From the NCBI GenBank assembly GCA_016280345.1, contig JAEEGN010000251.1, positions 1 through 14,787 on the forward strand: a stretch of 14,787 bases of DNA, read 5' to 3'. Position numbers and translations under genes: made by a program. The stretch is from Selenomonadaceae bacterium. GTDB lineage: Bacteria > Bacillota > Negativicutes > Selenomonadales > Selenomonadaceae. This document shows positions 1-7,460 of this stretch, in pieces (the stretch's first letter is position 1; each line of letters starts with the position of its first letter). The notes beneath the pieces were generated by a model. The model was given only the letters and a program-made list of their open reading frames with translations, made no database searches and was not told the DNA's origin.

Positions 1-374
1 TACCGGAGACCGCGGTTGAGCGGGCTGCTCGGACGGTCCCGCGGTTTGACAACGTCGTTGATATTCATGCGGCGGCGGAGCAGAAGGTTCTTTCCCGGAT
101 GAAGGTCATCGTCATTGAGCCGCGGTCCTTTGACGATGTACAGCAAGTAGCGAACTGCCTGAAAGAGAAGAAGCCGGTCGTCATCAATTTCGAGCATACC
201 GACGCCGAAGACGCCAAGCGGATCATTGATTTCGTGAGCGGGACGACGTACGCTTTATCTGGCGATATCAAGAAGGTGGGGCGCAATGTCTTTCTCTGCG
301 CGCCCAGCAACGTGAACGTCTCTTATTCACAAGAACGTCAGACGGCGAAGGATATGCCGTGGCTTCGAAAGTAG
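1..374 (+). CDS. sepF: Cell division protein SepF (5' end missing)
   Basis: SepF binds FtsZ at the cytoplasmic membrane and helps tether and align the Z-ring in Gram-positive-type bacteria. The frame is open from the left edge (first full codon at 3) to TAG at 372-374, giving about 123 residues. The start and the N-terminal membrane-binding helix lie outside the window. The visible part holds the end of the variable linker (PETAVERAARTVPRFDNV) and then the whole C-terminal SepF domain, with the family pattern of a beta strand (KVIVIEPRSFDD), a helix (VQQVANCLKEKKPVVINF), a second helix (DAEDAKRIIDFVSGTTYAL) and the GDIKKVGRNVFLCAP segment. An internal ATG at 99 falls inside the domain, so it is not the start. 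It is followed 13 nt later by proC in a typical Firmicute division cluster. The identification is firm from sequence and context. Confidence 0.95.
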   Translation, partial: PETAVERAARTVPRFDNVVDIHAAAEQKVLSRMKVIVIEPRSFDDVQQVANCLKEKKPVVINFEHTDAEDAKRIIDFVSGTTYALSGDIKKVGRNVFLCAPSNVNVSYSQERQTAKDMPWLRK

Positions 375-387
375 GAGGGGGACGACG

Positions 388-1203
388 ATGCCAACGAAAG
401 AGCTGACGGGCTTTATTGGCGGCGGAATGATGGCATCCGCGATCATCGCCGGGATGATTCGCGAGATGGGAGCGTCCCCGGATACGATCTATGTTTCCGA
501 GTGCAACGATAACCGTTGCCGGGAGTTGGAAAGGGAATTCGGCGTCCATGCGATGGTCGGAGCCGGGAGTTTTGCCGGCAAGGTTGATCTCCTGATCCTG
601 GCGGTGAAGCCGCAGGCGGCGGCTGCCGCAATGGCGGAGACGGCGCCGCTGGTCCGGCCGGATACGCTGATTGCCTCGATTGTCGCGGGGCTGAAGCTAG
701 CGACGCTGGAAGCGTCATTCCCGGAGAATCCCATCGTCCGAATCATGCCGAATACGCCGCTATCCGTAGGCGAGGGGATGTCAGCTTTTGCGTTGAACGA
801 GAAAGCCGGGGCGGTGAATGTGACCGCCGTATCGGAAATTCTGTCATCCTGCGGGAAGGCGGTCAAAGTGGACGAGTCGATGATGGACGCCGTGACGGGG
901 CTTTCCGGCAGCGGTCCGGCATACGCGTTCCTGATGATTGACGCCCTCTCTGACGGTGGCGTAATGGCGGGGCTGCCCCGCCAGACGGCGACGCTCCTGG
1001 CGGCACAGACGCTTCTGGGAGCGGCGCGGATGGTGCTGACGAGCGACAAACACCCTGATGTCCTGCGGGATCAGGTGACCTCGCCGGCCGGAACTACGAT
1101 TGCCGGCGTACGCGTCCTGGAGCAAAAAGGCGTGCGGGGCGCGATGATTGACGCGGTACTGGCGGCCACTGAGCGTTCAGCGGCGCTGGGGAAGATGAAA
1201 TGA
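388..1203 (+). CDS. proC: Pyrroline-5-carboxylate reductase ProC
   Basis: Catalyses the last step of proline synthesis, NAD(P)H-dependent reduction of 1-pyrroline-5-carboxylate to L-proline, in the cytoplasm. The 271-residue length is normal for the family. The N-terminus carries the Rossmann dinucleotide-binding loop GFIGGGMMASAIIAGM (residues about 8-23). The middle has VRIMPNTP, and the C-terminal part has the GLSGSGPAYAF segment and the P5CR signature (VTSPAGTTIAGVRVLEQKG, then the helix with ATERSAALGK). The start is ATG at 388 behind a strong AGGAGGGGG ribosome site. The stop overlaps the start of the next gene by 4 nt (ATGA), suggesting translational coupling. A proline gene inside a cell-division cluster has no obvious functional logic. 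In Bacillus the corresponding interval holds ylmG, which is not seen here. Confidence 0.96.
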   Translation: MPTKELTGFIGGGMMASAIIAGMIREMGASPDTIYVSECNDNRCRELEREFGVHAMVGAGSFAGKVDLLILAVKPQAAAAAMAETAPLVRPDTLIASIVAGLKLATLEASFPENPIVRIMPNTPLSVGEGMSAFALNEKAGAVNVTAVSEILSSCGKAVKVDESMMDAVTGLSGSGPAYAFLMIDALSDGGVMAGLPRQTATLLAAQTLLGAARMVLTSDKHPDVLRDQVTSPAGTTIAGVRVLEQKGVRGAMIDAVLAATERSAALGKMK

Positions 1204-1988
1204 CGACGGCGAAGGAAAAAATCATCCGGTTTTACAAGGGGACGGAAGGCGAGGAAACCGCCGTCCGTCTCGTTGATTTAGCGGAACAGGCGCTTCGTTC
1301 CCAGAAGTTCCGGCTGACGGCTTTCCTTGATCCCTACGGACAGGAGATAGCCGAGACGGTGGCTGCCAATTACGACGCGCTGACCGTGCGGTTCGACGGC
1401 GGCTATCCGGGAGCGGAACGGCAACGGGTCGTTTTCCTTCACCGGGATTTTGGTGGTGCTCCGTCCTTTGAAATCGCGGTGGTAAAAGCCGTATGGAACG
1501 ATGAGTTCTGTCGTCTGAGCCACCGGGACGTGCTGGGGGCTTTGATGGGGCTCGGCATTGAACGGGAAACACTGGGCGATTTCCTGCTGACGGCGGGATG
1601 TGTCCGGATTTTGGCGGATAAGCGTATGGCGGAATTCCTGCTTTCGAACTGTACGCAGATCGGTGGCGCCGCTGTGCAGATGGAACCGGGCACGTTGGAC
1701 AGCATCGCGCCTCGCGAAGAGCGTTGCAAGGAGATCAGCGCCACGGTGGCGTCGTTGCGAATTGACGCGGTGGCGGCCGCGGGGTTTGGTATCTCCCGAA
1801 GCCGGGCCGCGTCGGATATTGAAGCGGACAAGCTAAAGCTTAACTGGCAACCGGTAAAGAACGCGGCGCAAGCGGTGAAGGCCGGCGATATCCTTTCCAT
1901 GCGGGGCCGCGGACGCGTTGAGGTGGCCGAAGTCCGGGGAAAGACGAAAAAAGGGCGGACAGGGATCTTCCTGAAACGGTATATTTAA
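1200..1988 (+). CDS. ylmH: YlmH-like S4-domain RNA-binding protein
   Basis: A 262-residue protein of the YlmH family. It has an N-terminal region of mixed helix and strand (residues 1-170, including VVFLHRDFGGAP and the conserved HRDVLGALMGLGIERETLGD stretch) and a C-terminal S4 RNA-binding domain from about residue 185, including the arginine-rich GFGISRSRAASDIEADKL helix and the AGDILSMRGRGRVEV turn. S4 domains of this family bind rRNA or tRNA on the ribosome, and YlmH homologues have been linked to ribosome-associated quality control and, by neighbourhood, to cell division. The exact role here is inference. The start codon at 1200 overlaps the proC stop, and the gene ends with TAA directly before the divIVA leader, so it belongs to the same transcription unit. 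Its position between sepF and divIVA supports the family call. Confidence 0.9.
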   Translation: MTTAKEKIIRFYKGTEGEETAVRLVDLAEQALRSQKFRLTAFLDPYGQEIAETVAANYDALTVRFDGGYPGAERQRVVFLHRDFGGAPSFEIAVVKAVWNDEFCRLSHRDVLGALMGLGIERETLGDFLLTAGCVRILADKRMAEFLLSNCTQIGGAAVQMEPGTLDSIAPREERCKEISATVASLRIDAVAAAGFGISRSRAASDIEADKLKLNWQPVKNAAQAVKAGDILSMRGRGRVEVAEVRGKTKKGRTGIFLKRYI

Positions 1989-2006
1989 GTGGGGGAATCA
2001 AGTGCT

Positions 2007-2666
2007 ATGCTTACGCCGGCGGATATACACAACAAGGAATTCAAGCGCGGCTTCCGGGGCTATGACGAGGACGAGGTCGATACTTTCCTTGACGACGTCA
2101 TCAACGATTACGAGGTATTGGAGCATGAGAATGTTCAGCTGAAGGAAGAACTGGCCCTGGAAAAAAAGAAGCTGGAGCAACTCCAGCAGATGGAGAAGAA
2201 TCTCCAGGATACGCTCCTGGTGGCCCAGAAGACGGCGGACGAAGTCATCAAGAACGCCAAACTGCGCGCCGAGGAAATACGGCTTTCCACGGAAGAAGAA
2301 TGCAACCGCCTTCGCCAGCAAACGGAGAGGGATCTTGCCCAGCATCTGGAAGCAATGCGCGCTCAGGTTCGTGAGGCCGAGGATCAGTACGCTTCCGTCA
2401 GACAGGAACAACGACAGTTCCTGATCAAGATCAAGTCGCTCCTGCGCACGGAACTTGACCTTTTGGATGAGGACGGGGTTCGTCAGGCGCTGGGGGATAT
2501 TCCGGATACGTCCGCCGCCATTACCAATGCGCCTGTCACGGAAGATACGATTGTCATGACGCCGAGGTCCCAGCATCGCGCGGAGGGGGAGGTCATCCGT
2601 GACGCCCGGGTCCTGGCGGAGCAGCGCCGGGAACAGACGAATGCTGAGCCGGCGGGCGAATCATGA
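2007..2666 (+). CDS. divIVA: Cell division / polarity protein DivIVA
   Basis: DivIVA is a coiled-coil scaffold that senses negatively curved membrane at poles and septa and recruits partners. The N-terminus has the family's lipid-binding domain: LTPADIHNKEFKRGFRGYD followed by EDEVDTFLDDVINDYE (residues 2-36). A long heptad-rich, charged coiled coil follows (about 37-155), then a low-complexity tail ending in a Glu/Arg-rich stretch. I place the start at ATG 2007, giving 219 residues, because the family begins with M-L-T-P and a GGGGG ribosome site lies 11 nt upstream (1991-1995). A GTG at 1989 would add six residues of no family character and directly abuts the preceding stop, so it is less likely. 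The gene is embedded between ylmH and lspA in the division cluster. Confidence 0.95.
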   Translation: MLTPADIHNKEFKRGFRGYDEDEVDTFLDDVINDYEVLEHENVQLKEELALEKKKLEQLQQMEKNLQDTLLVAQKTADEVIKNAKLRAEEIRLSTEEECNRLRQQTERDLAQHLEAMRAQVREAEDQYASVRQEQRQFLIKIKSLLRTELDLLDEDGVRQALGDIPDTSAAITNAPVTEDTIVMTPRSQHRAEGEVIRDARVLAEQRREQTNAEPAGES

Positions 2667-2671
2667 TTGAC

Positions 2672-2677
2672 GGGGGT
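2672..2677 (+). promoter_or_regulatory. Ribosome binding site GGGGGT of lspA
   Basis: GGGGGT lies 8 nt before the TTG at 2686. It is a wobble variant of GGAGGT (A replaced by G, which can pair with U in the anti-Shine-Dalgarno sequence) and decides the non-ATG start of lspA. The same site and spacing recur before alaS and the ClC gene. Confidence 0.7.
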
Positions 2678-2685
2678 AATCCGCT

Positions 2686-3132
2686 TTGATTGCGGCGGTC
2701 GCTATCGCCTTGATCGTGTTCGACCAGATGGCGAAGTATCTTGTTTCCACAACGATGGCGCTGGGTAGCTCGATACCAGTGCTGCCAGGGCTCTTCCATA
2801 TTACTTATATCCAGAATCCGGGCGCGGCCTTTGGGATATTGGCCAATCAGCGATGGGTCTTTATCGCGGCGGGGGTCGCGATTTTACTTTTGTCGGCGTG
2901 GTTCTATCCCCGGCTTCGCCGGGAAAGCGTCTGGGTTCGCTATGGCGGAGCGCTGCTTCTTGGCGGAGCAGTGGGAAATCTCATTGATCGAATCTGGCTG
3001 GGCCAGGTCATTGATTTCTTCGATTTCCGCATCTGGCCGGTATTCAATATCGCCGATATCGGCATCGTCATCGGTGTCGGCTGTATCCTCTATGAGCTTT
3101 TGCTCAGAAACGACGTGAAAGAGACGAGATGA
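2686..3132 (+). CDS. lspA: Lipoprotein signal peptidase LspA (SPase II)
   Basis: An inner-membrane aspartyl protease that removes the signal peptide from diacylated prolipoproteins. It is 148 residues, slightly short for the family, with four hydrophobic segments (about residues 2-12, 57-73, 86-98, 119-139). Conserved blocks are all visible: DQMAKYL (13-19), the NPGAAFGIL loop (44-52), GNLIDRIWLGQVIDFFDF (97-114) and FNIADIGIVIG (120-130). By comparison with characterised LspA proteins, the catalytic pair would be D110 (in QVID) and D124 (in NIAD). The start is TTG at 2686, as there is no in-frame ATG before the DQ block and GGGGGT sits 8 nt upstream. It lies 19 nt after divIVA and 3 nt before the pseudouridine synthase gene, so they are probably co-transcribed. 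Confidence 0.94.
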   Translation: MIAAVAIALIVFDQMAKYLVSTTMALGSSIPVLPGLFHITYIQNPGAAFGILANQRWVFIAAGVAILLLSAWFYPRLRRESVWVRYGGALLLGGAVGNLIDRIWLGQVIDFFDFRIWPVFNIADIGIVIGVGCILYELLLRNDVKETR

Positions 3133-3135
3133 CCC

Positions 3136-4062
3136 ATGTCCCAGGAATTGTCATTCAAGGCAGATCAGCCGGAGGAGAGGTTGGATGTCTTTTTGGCCCG
3201 GATGGTACCGGGGCTTTCCCGCTCGCATATCCAGAAAATCGTTGTCGCCGGCGGTTCATTGGTAAACGGTGAGGTGAGGAGGGCCAGCTACCTGCTTTCC
3301 CCGGGCGATGAGGTCCGTTTCCTGCTCCCTGATCCGCAAACCGTCGATATTGCCGCCGAGGATTTACCGCTGGACATCCTCTATGAGGACGCTGCCATCA
3401 TCGTTGTCAACAAGGCCCGGGGCATGGTCGTCCATCCCGCTGCCGGTATTTCCTCAGGAACACTGGTCAACGCGCTTTTGGCGCATTGCCGTGATCTTTC
3501 CGGAATCAATGGCGATATCAGGCCGGGTATCGTACATCGTTTGGACAAGGATACCTCCGGCGTTATGGTGGTGGCGAAGAATGACGCGGCGCACATCAGC
3601 CTTTCGGAACAGATACGGACGAAGGCAGCCCGGCGCGTCTATACCGCAATCGTTATCGGCGATATCGCGGAGCCGGCTGGTATCATCCACGGCGCAATCG
3701 GTCGTAGTCCCAAGGATCGTCAAAAGATGGCGGTCGTAACGAAAAACGGTAAGGACGCGACGACGCATTTCAAGGTGTTGGAACGATTTGGTCGCTATAC
3801 GGTGACAGAGTGCCGCCTGGAAACGGGGCGAACGCACCAGATTCGGGTACACATGGCATATATCGGGCATCCGGTACTGGGCGATCCAGTATATGGAAAA
3901 AAGAATTGTCCGTTTGCCATCCAGGGGCAGGCGTTGCATTCGCGAACATTGTCCCTGCTTCATCCGGTTACGGGAGAGCGCATGGACTTCACGGCTCCGG
4001 TGCCGGAGGACATGGTGGTGATACTGGAAAGCCTGCGTCGGGAAACAGGGCGGCATGGATAG
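3136..4062 (+). CDS. rluD: RluA/RluD-family rRNA pseudouridine synthase
   Basis: Converts specific uridines of 23S rRNA to pseudouridine. It has 308 residues, normal for the RluD group. An N-terminal S4 domain (about residues 14-62, with the RLDVFLARMVPGLSRSHIQK segment) precedes the catalytic domain, which contains the signature HRLDKDTSG (134-142) with the catalytic aspartate D137, and the later motif ETGRTHQIRVHMAYIGHPVLG. Orthologues next to lspA are called YlyB in Bacillus. The site specificity (RluD-like versus another large-subunit position) cannot be decided here, so the symbol reflects the closest well-known member. The start is ATG at 3136, 3 nt after the lspA stop. The ribosome site would lie in the end of lspA (GAGACGAGA). 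Confidence 0.92.
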   Translation: MSQELSFKADQPEERLDVFLARMVPGLSRSHIQKIVVAGGSLVNGEVRRASYLLSPGDEVRFLLPDPQTVDIAAEDLPLDILYEDAAIIVVNKARGMVVHPAAGISSGTLVNALLAHCRDLSGINGDIRPGIVHRLDKDTSGVMVVAKNDAAHISLSEQIRTKAARRVYTAIVIGDIAEPAGIIHGAIGRSPKDRQKMAVVTKNGKDATTHFKVLERFGRYTVTECRLETGRTHQIRVHMAYIGHPVLGDPVYGKKNCPFAIQGQALHSRTLSLLHPVTGERMDFTAPVPEDMVVILESLRRETGRHG

Positions 4063-4074
4063 GAGGGAATCGGC

Positions 4075-4623
4075 ATGGAATTCATCAACAAGACGGTACT
4101 CTTGGATGCGGATGGCATACGGCGAGCGCTGACGCGTATCGCTCACGAGATCGTGGAAAAGAACAAGGGGACTGAGAAACTGATGCTGGCCGGCATACGG
4201 ACTCGGGGCGTGCCGCTGGCGGAGCGAATTGCCGCCGAAATTGCGCGAATCGAGGGGAAGGAGCCGCCAGTAGGAGTACTGGATATCACGCTGTATCGCG
4301 ATGATTTGTCTACGCTGTCCTATCAGCCGGTCGTCCATCCGACGCAGATGCCGGTGGATATCGGCGGACGAGTCATCGTACTGGTTGATGATGTCCTGTT
4401 CACGGGGCGGACGATTCGCGCCGCGCTTGATGCGCTCATCGATATGGGGCGGCCCCGCGTAATCCAACTGGCGGTGTTGATCGATCGCGGCCATCGCGAG
4501 CTGCCAATCCGGGCCGACTTCGTGGGCAAGAACGTGCCAACTGCGGCGCGGGAGTCTGTCAGCGTGCAGTTGAAGGAAACCGACGGGGCCGAGCAGGTCG
4601 TGTTGCGGGAACGGAAGGAGTAA
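4075..4623 (+). CDS. pyrR: PyrR, pyrimidine operon attenuator / uracil phosphoribosyltransferase
   Basis: PyrR binds UMP/UTP and a stem-loop in pyr mRNA to cause attenuation, and also has uracil phosphoribosyltransferase activity. The protein has 182 residues, the family length. The PRPP-binding loop is clear: VIVLVDDVLFTGRTIRAALD (100-119). The LAGIRTRGVPLAERIA segment near the N-terminus and VGVLDITLYRDDLS (66-79) are also typical. The start is ATG at 4075 with AGGAGGG upstream. It follows the pseudouridine synthase gene by 12 nt, the same order as in Bacillus (lspA-ylyB-pyrR). Here, however, no pyrimidine transporter or biosynthetic gene follows, so any regulated pyr operon must be elsewhere and PyrR would act in trans. 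I saw no PyrR RNA-binding loop near this gene. Confidence 0.95.
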   Translation: MEFINKTVLLDADGIRRALTRIAHEIVEKNKGTEKLMLAGIRTRGVPLAERIAAEIARIEGKEPPVGVLDITLYRDDLSTLSYQPVVHPTQMPVDIGGRVIVLVDDVLFTGRTIRAALDALIDMGRPRVIQLAVLIDRGHRELPIRADFVGKNVPTAARESVSVQLKETDGAEQVVLRERKE

Positions 4624-4643
4624 GAAAGGGCAAGAGTAATCCT

Positions 4644-4672
4644 TTGCCGATGTTCCGTTTCATGGTTATCAT
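4644..4672 (+). promoter_or_regulatory. Probable sigma-A promoter of alaS
   Basis: TTGCCG (4644-4649, 4 of 6 to the -35 consensus), a 17-nt spacer and TATCAT (4667-4672, 5 of 6 to the -10 consensus) lie in the 102-nt gap between pyrR and alaS. Transcription would start near 4679, giving a leader of about 47 nt. That is too short for a T-box, so alaS does not appear to be tRNA-regulated from this promoter. Confidence 0.55.
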
Positions 4673-4711
4673 AGTCTTGACAGGACAAGAAGAGAGCAAT
4701 CCTTGGTGTGT

Positions 4712-4717
4712 GGGGGT
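4712..4717 (+). promoter_or_regulatory. Ribosome binding site deciding the alaS TTG start
   Basis: GGGGGT is 8 nt before TTG 4726, exactly the spacing seen at lspA. The ATG at 4720 would be only 2 nt from the site and the ATG at 4735 would be 17 nt away. Confidence 0.6.
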
Positions 4718-4725
4718 AGATGAGT

Positions 4726-7353
4726 TTGAAGTACATGACAGGCAATGAACTGCGGGAAGCCTATCTGCGCTTTTTCGCTGAGAAGAAGGGGCATTTACGG
4801 ATGCCTAGCTTTTCCCTGATTCCGGAAAACGATCCGACGCTTTTGCTGATTGGTGCCGGCATGGCGCCATTGAAGCCGTTTTTTACAGGCAAGATGAAGC
4901 CGCCTCGCACTCGGATAGCGACTTGCCAGCGTTGCGTGCGTACCGGCGATATTGAGAACGTCGGCCGCACGGCACGGCACCAGACGTATTTCGAAATGCT
5001 GGGCAATTTTTCCTTCGGTGATTATTTCAAGGAAAAAGCCATCCCCTGGGCGTGGGAGTTCCTGACGGAGGTCGTGGAGCTGCCGAAAGAAAAGCTCTTG
5101 GTCACCAGCTACCCGAAAGATGATGAAGCGGCGGAGATTTGGCGCCGGCAACCGGGATTCGATCCCAGCCATATTGTCAAGCTCGATGATAATTTCTGGG
5201 AAATCGGCCCTGGTCCCTGTGGCCCGGATTCTGAGATCTACATTGACCTGGGGGAGGAACGTGGCTGTGGGGAGCCGACCTGCGCGGTGGGGTGCGATTG
5301 CGACCGGTATCTGGAAATCTGGAACCTCGTGTTCACGCAGTATGACCGCACAGAGGAGGGCGAGTACAAGCCTCTGGCCAATAAGAATATCGATACCGGC
5401 TGCGGTCTGGAGCGTTTAGCATCTGTCGTACAGGGCAAGCGGACGAATTTCGAGACAGATCTCCTGTACCCGATTATTGAGTATGCGGCCTCGGTTTCCG
5501 GCGTTTCCTATGGCGCGGATCCGCAGAAAGACGTTTCGATGAAGGTCATTGCCGACCACGCACGCAGCATGGCAATTATGATCATGGACGGTATCCTGCC
5601 TGCCAACGAGGGCCGGGGCTATGTCTTGCGGCGCATTGTTCGCCGGGCGATCCGGCATGGCCGATTGCTCGGCATCACGCAGAATTTCCTGACGGGAGCG
5701 GTGGACGCTGTTGTCCGCATCTACGAAGGCGCTTCCGATTTCTCAGCGCTAGTCGAGCGTCAGGATTATATCAAGAAAGTGATACGTCTGGAGGAAGAGC
5801 GGTTCCAAAGCACGCTGTCTCAAGGAATGGAAATGCTGGATCAGCATATTGCCGAACTGGAGGCAAGCGGGAAAAAGGAACTCAGCGGCGCCTTTGCCTT
5901 CAAACTCTATGATACCTACGGTTTTCCCTGGGAACTCACTGAGGAAATCGTGCACGAGAAGGGAATCACGCTCAACAAAGCGGATTTCGACGCTGCCATG
6001 AAGGAGCAGCGTGAACGGGCCCGGGCGGCCCGCCAGGAGAATCAGCGGGTCGATGTTCCTGATTTGCGAGGCATTGACGTTTCGGCGTTGCGGCAGGATG
6101 ATTCCGCTGTCCGGGCGAAGGTCGTCGGTATCTGGCATGACGGCAGGCTGGTGCAGGAATTGACGGACGGGGAAGAAGCCGGCATCATTCTGGATGTTAC
6201 TTCGTTTTACGCTGAAGGTGGCGGTCAAGTTGGTGATATCGGCCTTCTTTCCAGTGAATTGGGACGTATTCGGGTTTCAAACGCTAAGAAACTTCCGGAC
6301 GGTACGGTCTATCATATCGCGTATGTCGAGGAGGGGATGATTCGGGTTGGCGATTCGGTGGATATCGCCATCGACCGGGCAAAGAAGTTAGCGTCAGCCC
6401 GCAACCACACGGCAACGCATCTTTTGCAGGCCGCTTTGAAGCGGGTAGTTGGCGAACAGGTCAATCAAGCGGGTTCTCTGGTTACGCCAGAGCGTTTGCG
6501 GTTCGATTTCTCGAACTTTGAGCCAGTTTCTCCGCAACAGCTTGAGGATGTGGAGGAATTGGTCAACGAGGTCATTCTCCGGGGGCAAGATGTCAAGATT
6601 GAGCAGATGAAACAGGACGAAGCGAAAAAACGGGGGGCGATGGCGCTTTTCGGCGAGAAATACGGCGATATCGTCCGAGTTGTCTCCGTTCCTGGTTTCA
6701 GCATGGAGCTTTGCGGCGGTAACCACGTAGCGAATGCCGGACAGATCGGCATGTTCAAGATTGTCAGCGAAACCGGCGTCGCAGCTGGTGTGCGCCGAAT
6801 TGAAGCTATCACCGGTCAGGCGGCGTTGGAGTTTGCCTGTCAGCGGATGCGGTCCCTGGATGAAGCAGCGGCTCTCTTGAAATGTCAGAGCGCGGATGTC
6901 GTCGCACGTCTGGAATCCGTACTGGCGGAGCAAAAGACAATGCAGCGCGAAATCGACGAAGTCCGTAAGTTGAAAGAGAAGGCTGACGCCAAGAAGCTCT
7001 TGATGGCCGTTCAAACCTATGGTGACGTTCAGGTCATTGGCGGCCGGGCCAATGTTACCAGCATGGAAGAACTTCGCAATATGGCTGATCTGACATGTGA
7101 CAAGCTGGAAAACGGTGTCGTCGTACTGGCCGCGGTTATTGACGAGAAGGTCAGTTTCGTCGTCAAGGCATCGAAGGGCGCGGTGACCAAGGGCATCCAC
7201 GCGGGCAAGATCATCAAGGAAATGGCCAGCCTCGTGGGCGGCGGCGGCGGCGGCCGACCGGAGATGGCCCAGGCTGGCGGCCGGATTGTCGAGAATATCC
7301 CACAGGCGATGGAAAAAGCCCAGGAAATGATCCAAAGCCAGTTAAAGCAGTAA
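4726..7353 (+). CDS. alaS: Alanyl-tRNA synthetase AlaS
   Basis: Charges tRNA-Ala and edits mischarged Ser/Gly. The protein has 875 residues from TTG 4726, the usual AlaRS size, with all parts present. The class II catalytic core includes MLGNFSFGDYFKEKAI and ILPANEGRGYVLRRIVRRAI. The editing domain has the zinc-type motif HTATH (H561, H565) and CGGNH (C663, H667). A coiled-coil region (about 715-760) leads to the C-Ala oligomerisation domain with the glycine run VGGGGGGRPEMAQAGG. I chose TTG 4726 (protein begins M-K-Y-M-T-G-N-E-L-R) because this matches how AlaRS proteins of this group usually begin and because the ribosome site is correctly spaced. An in-frame ATG at 4720 would add two residues. 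The gene has its own promoter and ends at a large hairpin. No missing key residue was seen. Confidence 0.97.
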   Translation: MKYMTGNELREAYLRFFAEKKGHLRMPSFSLIPENDPTLLLIGAGMAPLKPFFTGKMKPPRTRIATCQRCVRTGDIENVGRTARHQTYFEMLGNFSFGDYFKEKAIPWAWEFLTEVVELPKEKLLVTSYPKDDEAAEIWRRQPGFDPSHIVKLDDNFWEIGPGPCGPDSEIYIDLGEERGCGEPTCAVGCDCDRYLEIWNLVFTQYDRTEEGEYKPLANKNIDTGCGLERLASVVQGKRTNFETDLLYPIIEYAASVSGVSYGADPQKDVSMKVIADHARSMAIMIMDGILPANEGRGYVLRRIVRRAIRHGRLLGITQNFLTGAVDAVVRIYEGASDFSALVERQDYIKKVIRLEEERFQSTLSQGMEMLDQHIAELEASGKKELSGAFAFKLYDTYGFPWELTEEIVHEKGITLNKADFDAAMKEQRERARAARQENQRVDVPDLRGIDVSALRQDDSAVRAKVVGIWHDGRLVQELTDGEEAGIILDVTSFYAEGGGQVGDIGLLSSELGRIRVSNAKKLPDGTVYHIAYVEEGMIRVGDSVDIAIDRAKKLASARNHTATHLLQAALKRVVGEQVNQAGSLVTPERLRFDFSNFEPVSPQQLEDVEELVNEVILRGQDVKIEQMKQDEAKKRGAMALFGEKYGDIVRVVSVPGFSMELCGGNHVANAGQIGMFKIVSETGVAAGVRRIEAITGQAALEFACQRMRSLDEAAALLKCQSADVVARLESVLAEQKTMQREIDEVRKLKEKADAKKLLMAVQTYGDVQVIGGRANVTSMEELRNMADLTCDKLENGVVVLAAVIDEKVSFVVKASKGAVTKGIHAGKIIKEMASLVGGGGGGRPEMAQAGGRIVENIPQAMEKAQEMIQSQLKQ

Positions 7354-7444
7354 AAAAAGATAGCTCTTTTGCCCCTGTCCGTTTCCCGTTTGTTGCTCGA
7401 CGCCAAACAGGTTCGGTCATGAGAGGCAAAAGAGCTATTTCTTT
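7354..7444 (+). terminator. Long inverted repeat after alaS, probable terminator
   Basis: A perfect 14-bp inverted repeat (ATAGCTCTTTTGCC at 7360-7373, GGCAAAAGAGCTAT at 7425-7438) encloses a 51-nt loop. The left arm follows a run of seven A and the right arm is followed by TTCTTT, so it has terminator shape in both directions. The loop is much larger than in ordinary intrinsic terminators and holds a small internal stem (GTTTG / CAAAC). It lies between alaS and the ribosome site of the next gene, so a leader or attenuator role is also possible. Confidence 0.6.
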
Positions 7445-7460
7445 GAAAAGAGGTATGACC

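Noticed and set aside
3454..4494. A 346-codon open frame on the minus strand opposite the pseudouridine synthase and pyrR genes
   Set aside because: It covers two well-recognised genes on the other strand, its translation is rich in His, Arg and Gln with no domain, and it has no fitting operon context. It is a by-product of codon use in the real genes.
4677..4682. TTGACA as the -35 box of alaS
   Set aside because: It matches the -35 consensus perfectly, but no acceptable -10 box lies 16-18 nt downstream. The pair at 4644-4672 is better.
4624..4725. T-box leader for alaS
   Set aside because: Many Firmicute synthetase genes have one, but the gap is only about 100 nt and no T-box core sequence or terminator hairpin is present.
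6394..7335. A 313-codon open frame on the minus strand within alaS
   Set aside because: alaS is unambiguous across the whole interval, and the antisense product is a low-complexity Leu/His/Asp-rich translation with no recognisable motif.
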